Source of the DNA: an uncultured Porphyromonadaceae bacterium
GTDB taxonomy: Bacteria > Bacteroidota > Bacteroidia > Bacteroidales > Muribaculaceae
DNA length: 8,661 nt
Assembly (NCBI GenBank): GCA_947178245.1
Contig: CAMWXO010000056.1
Location: 1-8,661 of the forward strand
Direction: 5' to 3'
Shown: in pieces, positions 6,954 to 8,661 of the stretch
Position numbering within the stretch: the first letter of the stretch is position 1
Layout of the letters: each line of letters begins with the position of its first letter
Notes under the pieces: generated by a model
Told to the model about the DNA's origin: nothing
The model's database searches: none
What the model saw: the letters and a program-made list of their open reading frames with translations, nothing else
Program-made: the position numbers and the translations under genes

Positions 6954-6975
6954 GAATTTAGAATTGAGAATTTGG
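6941..6975. repeat. AT-rich 7-bp tandem repeat (AATTGAG type) between bcp and the GH28 gene
   Basis: Five units of exactly 7 bp follow one another: AATTGAG (6941-6947), AATTGAG (6948-6954), AATTTAG (6955-6961), AATTGAG (6962-6968) and AATTTGG (6969-6975). The first two units encode the last bcp codons and its TGA stop, and the array fills most of the 31 bp gap between the convergent genes. ATTGAGA at 6963-6969 can pair with TCTCAAT at 6983-6989, a weak 7-bp stem with no T-run after it. Confidence 0.75.
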
Positions 6976-6984
6976 CTGTCAGTC

Positions 6985-8469
6985 TCAATCGATCTTTACG
7001 CCAACCACTCCGTCACCGTAGACGATTTTCTCACCGGGAACGTCTACGGTGACGTTTTTCAGTGTAAGTCCGTCTACGTAATTGAGCATGAAACCCTTGT
7101 CGGCCCTGAAGCGTGAATCTTCAATCACGACGTTCTTCATGGGCATCTCGGGAAGGCCGTTGAAAAGCGCGGCGCGTCCTGCCGAGCGGCATGTCACGTC
7201 TTTGATGAATATATTGCGGAATGAAGGGGTCTCTTCAGTGACCGGAGGCACCGGAGCACCGGGCTTGATGCCGTAATACATATCGAAAATCAGCGCCTCT
7301 CCGGGGATATCGGTCATCTTGATATTATCCACATATATATTCTCCACCACGCCTCCGCGTCCGCGTGTAGACTTGAAGCGCAGGCCCACGTCGGTGCCGA
7401 TGAAGACGCAGTTGCGGGCCACTATATCCTTACATCCGCCCGACATCTCGCTGCCGATGACGAATCCGCCGTGTCCGTGATAGACGGTGCATCCCTCAAT
7501 AAGCACGCCCGAAGAGGGTATGCCCCTCTCGCGTCCGTCCTTATCCTTACCGCTCTTCAGGCAGATGGCATCATCACCTACGTCGAAACTGCTGTTGACG
7601 AGAAGCACGCCGGTGCACGATTCAATGTCGATTCCGTCGCCGTTCTGGGCATACCACGGATTGCGGATATTCACATTATCCACTATAAGGTTCTCGCAGA
7701 GGAGCGGATGCACGTTCCAGGCCGGGGAGTTCTCGAAAGTCACGCCCTGAAGCAGCACATTGCGGCATCCTATGAATGAAAGCAGCACAGGGCGCAGGAA
7801 GTCATGAGCCTCAGCCAGGGCTTCGGCATCTCCGGAATGCACCTTCTCCTGTATGGACTTATCATTATATACCTTCAGCACCTTCTCGTTGGGAAACCAT
7901 ACATCACCCTTCTCATTGACGCATCCGGTCTGGCAAAGTTTCTTCCACTGGGCATCGGTCATCTTCATCTTCTTCACCGGTCGCCAGCTCTGGCCATTTC
8001 CGTTGATGGTGCCTTCGCCGGTGATACCCACGTTGGTCTTGCCTCTGGCCGAGAGGGGAGACATGGCGCGATAGGTGGATAGGCCCTCCCAGTCCGATTT
8101 CAGAGTCGGATAGTCGGCCAGATTATCGCTGAAGAGAATCAGGGCTCCGCGCTCGAGATGAAGGTTGATGTTGCTTTCAAACTGTATCGGCCCGGTATAC
8201 CATATACCCTCCGGAACGCAGAGCACTCCGCCCCCTTTCGAGGCGAGATGGGCCATGGCATCAGCAAAGGCAGCGGTGTTGAGCGTCACGCCGTCGCTCA
8301 CCGCTCCGAAATCGCGCAGGTCTACTTTATAGTCGGGAAACTTCACATCCTTCACGGGCTGAAGTGCTACCGGAAGATTTTCATAATACTTAGCGTAGTC
8401 GGCAGAGGCCGACGATGCGCCGAGAGCTATCGCTACGGCGAGAAGTGTCTTTCTGATGGTTGGAATCAT
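6985..8469 (-). CDS. Secreted family 28 glycoside hydrolase (polygalacturonase-like)
   Basis: This 494-aa right-handed beta-helix enzyme probably hydrolyses alpha-1,4-galacturonosyl linkages of pectin or related rhamnogalacturonan. An N-terminal signal peptide (residues 1-23) has basic IRK, a hydrophobic core and an SASA/DY signal peptidase I site; there is no lipobox Cys, so it is likely periplasmic. VDLRDFGAVSDGVTLNTAAF (49-68) opens the beta-helix. The GH28 catalytic motifs are present: NGDGID (276-281, D278), VGDDAICLKSG (297-307, D299 and D300), HGHGG (331-335, H333) and RFKS (364-367, R364 and K366). Start: ATG at 8469, directly before the signal peptide; an ATG at 8499 would add ten residues that spoil it. 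No SusC/SusD or pectin-utilisation partner is in the window, so exo/endo mode and substrate stay open. Its 3' end carries a strong inverted repeat (7011-7054). Confidence 0.93.
   Translation of the reverse strand: MIPTIRKTLLAVAIALGASSASADYAKYYENLPVALQPVKDVKFPDYKVDLRDFGAVSDGVTLNTAAFADAMAHLASKGGGVLCVPEGIWYTGPIQFESNINLHLERGALILFSDNLADYPTLKSDWEGLSTYRAMSPLSARGKTNVGITGEGTINGNGQSWRPVKKMKMTDAQWKKLCQTGCVNEKGDVWFPNEKVLKVYNDKSIQEKVHSGDAEALAEAHDFLRPVLLSFIGCRNVLLQGVTFENSPAWNVHPLLCENLIVDNVNIRNPWYAQNGDGIDIESCTGVLLVNSSFDVGDDAICLKSGKDKDGRERGIPSSGVLIEGCTVYHGHGGFVIGSEMSGGCKDIVARNCVFIGTDVGLRFKSTRGRGGVVENIYVDNIKMTDIPGEALIFDMYYGIKPGAPVPPVTEETPSFRNIFIKDVTCRSAGRAALFNGLPEMPMKNVVIEDSRFRADKGFMLNYVDGLTLKNVTVDVPGEKIVYGDGVVGVKID
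7011..7059 (+). terminator. Intrinsic terminator-like hairpin for bcp, inside the GH28 coding region
   Basis: CGTCACCGTAGACG (7011-7024) and CGTCTACGGTGACG (7041-7054) are perfect 14-bp reverse complements around a 16-base loop. TTTTT (7055-7059) follows at once on the plus strand, which gives the hairpin-plus-U-tract form of a factor-independent terminator. It lies 57 bp past the bcp stop, so it could end the SDR-like/bcp transcript. On the minus strand no T-run follows, so it should not stop the GH28 transcript. The arms encode VTVD and VYGD of the hydrolase in the same frame. The structure is directly visible; termination is inferred. Confidence 0.6.
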
Positions 8470-8661
8470 AATGCAGGTTGTATTGTTACATAATAACAAC
8501 GTAAGGAATGGCCTCCATATTATTTCCTGACGGAGACCCGCAATAAACAGAAAGATTGAATAATTTGTTTAATTAATATAAGTAATTTAAGTTTCGCAAG
8601 CTCAACTAAATTAGTTTAAAAGTTTAGGTGTTTAAGAAGTTTAGTTATTTTAGATTTTAGA
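8470..8661. other. AT-rich region upstream of the GH28 gene
   Basis: No gene is visible in these 192 bp. Nearest the GH28 start is the stem TTGTTA/TAACAA (8483-8488 and 8494-8499, loop of 5). Further out, AGGAA/TTCCT (8504-8508 and 8524-8528) encloses TGG/CCA. A longer stem with one bulge, AATTTAAGTT/AACTAAATT (8584-8593 and 8604-8612), precedes a GTTTA repeat array. I could not find a convincing TAnnTTTG promoter on the minus strand; TACGTTG near 8500 lacks an upstream TTG at the right distance. Confidence 0.45.
8614..8661. repeat. AT-rich GTTTA/TTTTAGA short-period repeat
   Basis: GTTTA recurs at 8614, 8622, 8630 and 8639, a spacing of 8, 8 and 9 bp. TTTTAGA is then directly repeated at 8648-8654 and 8655-8661, where the window ends, so the array may continue. 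Base composition is far more AT-rich than the genes. Function is unknown. Confidence 0.5.

Noticed and set aside
6963..6989. ATTGAGA/TCTCAAT stem as a two-way terminator between bcp and the GH28 gene
   Set aside because: The stem is only 7 bp and AT-rich, has no T-run on either strand, and one arm is just a unit of the tandem repeat; the hairpin at 7011-7059 is a far better candidate.
8470..8499. ATG at 8499 as the start of the GH28 gene
   Set aside because: The ten extra residues (MLLCNNTTCI) would precede a complete signal peptide that begins at the ATG at 8469.
8509..8547. A 12-codon open frame starting at ATG 8509 on the plus strand
   Set aside because: It is too short, with no ribosome-binding or promoter signal and no reason to think it is translated.

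Overview
The window looks like chromosomal DNA of a moderately GC-rich member of the Bacteroidales, with Muribaculaceae-like gene content as my best guess. The reasons are the Bacteroidetes promoter form (TTG, 20 bp, TAnnTTTG), the lack of clear Shine-Dalgarno sequences, AT-rich intergenic tandem repeats, and Bacteroidetes-typical proteins (a YfhO-family membrane protein, a protein with a GxGVHSP N-terminus, a secreted GH28). Family calls come from reading motifs; no database search was run.

Layout: (1) Bases 1-1614 hold the 3' part of rbfA, overlapped by 4 bp by a LolC/LolE-type ABC transporter permease that starts with TTG. (2) Bases 1615-1759 are an intergenic gap with a good promoter. (3) Bases 1760-6016 form a tight cluster on the plus strand: an Lrp/AsnC regulator, a large YfhO-family membrane protein (11 bp overlap), a 141-aa protein resembling a shortened methyltransferase (4 bp overlap), and a complete XerD-type tyrosine recombinase (3 bp gap). 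(4) After a 47 bp AT-rich gap come a half-length Rossmann/SDR-like protein and a Bcp-type peroxiredoxin, overlapping by 4 bp (6064-6953). (5) A secreted family 28 glycoside hydrolase (pectin degradation) converges from the minus strand (6985-8469). (6) Bases 8470-8661 are its AT-rich upstream region.

The genes are mostly housekeeping: ribosome maturation, lipoprotein export, envelope biogenesis, chromosome dimer resolution and peroxide defence, plus one carbohydrate-use gene. I see no defence system, CRISPR array, prophage, insertion sequence or RNA gene. The most interesting signals are non-coding. A perfect 14-bp inverted repeat followed by five T residues lies inside the 3' coding end of the GH28 gene, correctly placed to terminate the oncoming bcp transcript. 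AT-rich 7-bp tandem repeats begin inside the last codons of both xerD and bcp. Two short proteins look like cut-down versions of enzyme folds (methyltransferase and SDR). I found no convincing new multi-gene system.
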